DNA from: Buxus sempervirens
Taxonomy: Eukaryota > Streptophyta > Magnoliopsida > Buxales > Buxaceae
NCBI GenBank assembly: GCA_947561395.2
Contig: OX387185.1
Location: 35,878,213 to 35,942,212, forward strand
Reading direction: 5' to 3'
Length of the DNA: 64,000 nucleotides
Shown here: in pieces, positions 63,999 through 64,000 of the stretch
How positions within the stretch are numbered: the first letter of the stretch is position 1
How the letters are laid out: each line of letters begins with the position of its first letter
Program-made: the position numbers and the translations under genes
Notes under the pieces: generated by a model
The model's database searches: none
What the model saw: the letters and a program-made list of their open reading frames with translations, nothing else
What the model was told of the DNA's origin: nothing

Positions 63999-64000
63999 GA

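Overview
This window looks like plant nuclear DNA. It has one ordinary two-exon plant gene with GT-AG splicing and a peroxisomal targeting tail, set in a large pile of nested LTR retrotransposons of the plant Ty3/Gypsy Tat (Ogre/Retand-like) type, plus Copia-like and other LTR debris. I saw no tRNA, rRNA, bacterial operon or CRISPR array. The species cannot be named from the sequence.

Layout. (1) 1-8.1 kb: nested solo LTRs. A minus-strand Tat LTR is split by another Tat LTR (1-191) and by a 3.2-kb LTR of a second family ('Y', 1296-4466). A plus-strand Tat solo LTR follows (5382-8091, perfect target-site duplication GATAG). (2) 8.1-15.2 kb: the least repeat-dense part. It has a MITE-like element, a minus-strand acyl-activating enzyme gene (11479-13376; AMP-forming acyl-CoA synthetase ending in Ser-Arg-Leu) with a duplicated TATA promoter, and a decayed Copia gag. 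(3) 15.2-24.8 kb: a truncated Tat element (LTR, primer-binding site, leader) and a nest of third-family LTRs ('X'), another Tat solo LTR (TSD GATAC), a further minus-strand Tat LTR and a Copia-LTR-like stretch. (4) 24.8-64 kb: two Tat elements head to tail that share one middle LTR: LTR, internal 1, LTR, internal 2. The second 3' LTR lies beyond the window. Internal 2 carries a nested Y LTR, which itself carries a nested X LTR.

The Tat elements encode gag, a DNGSA-type protease with a G-patch-like tail, reverse transcriptase (YVDD), RNase H, a second archaeal-type RNase H and integrase. All are broken to some degree, but copy 2 keeps a long RNase H/aRNH/integrase frame and copy 1 an intact gag. 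Downstream of pol, on the opposite strand, are spliced genes of the plant mobile domain (PMD, MAIN-like) type: gene A in both copies and a diverged second gene B in copy 2.

The most unusual signal is a set of regularly phased palindrome arrays. Each unit is 25 bp (9-bp arms around a 7-nt centre, canonical arm GTATCCGG plus one variable base), usually four units at an exact 39-bp period. They occur in the LTR upstream of the TATA box, in the RNA leader upstream of gag, and directly upstream of the TATA box of antisense gene A; the unrelated-looking Y LTR has the same arrays. Arm substitutions are often matched by the complementary change in the other arm. A related LTR subfamily has a different motif with the same plan (21-bp palindromes, 28-bp period). 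A second notable feature is a conserved 5' splice site in the LTRs paired with a good 3' splice site just before gag. This predicts a leader intron of about 4.7 kb that removes the primer-binding site and an array of 11-13 hairpin-forming 76-bp repeats. A testable reading is that the palindromes are binding sites coordinating sense and antisense promoters, perhaps for the element's own antisense protein; that is inference.
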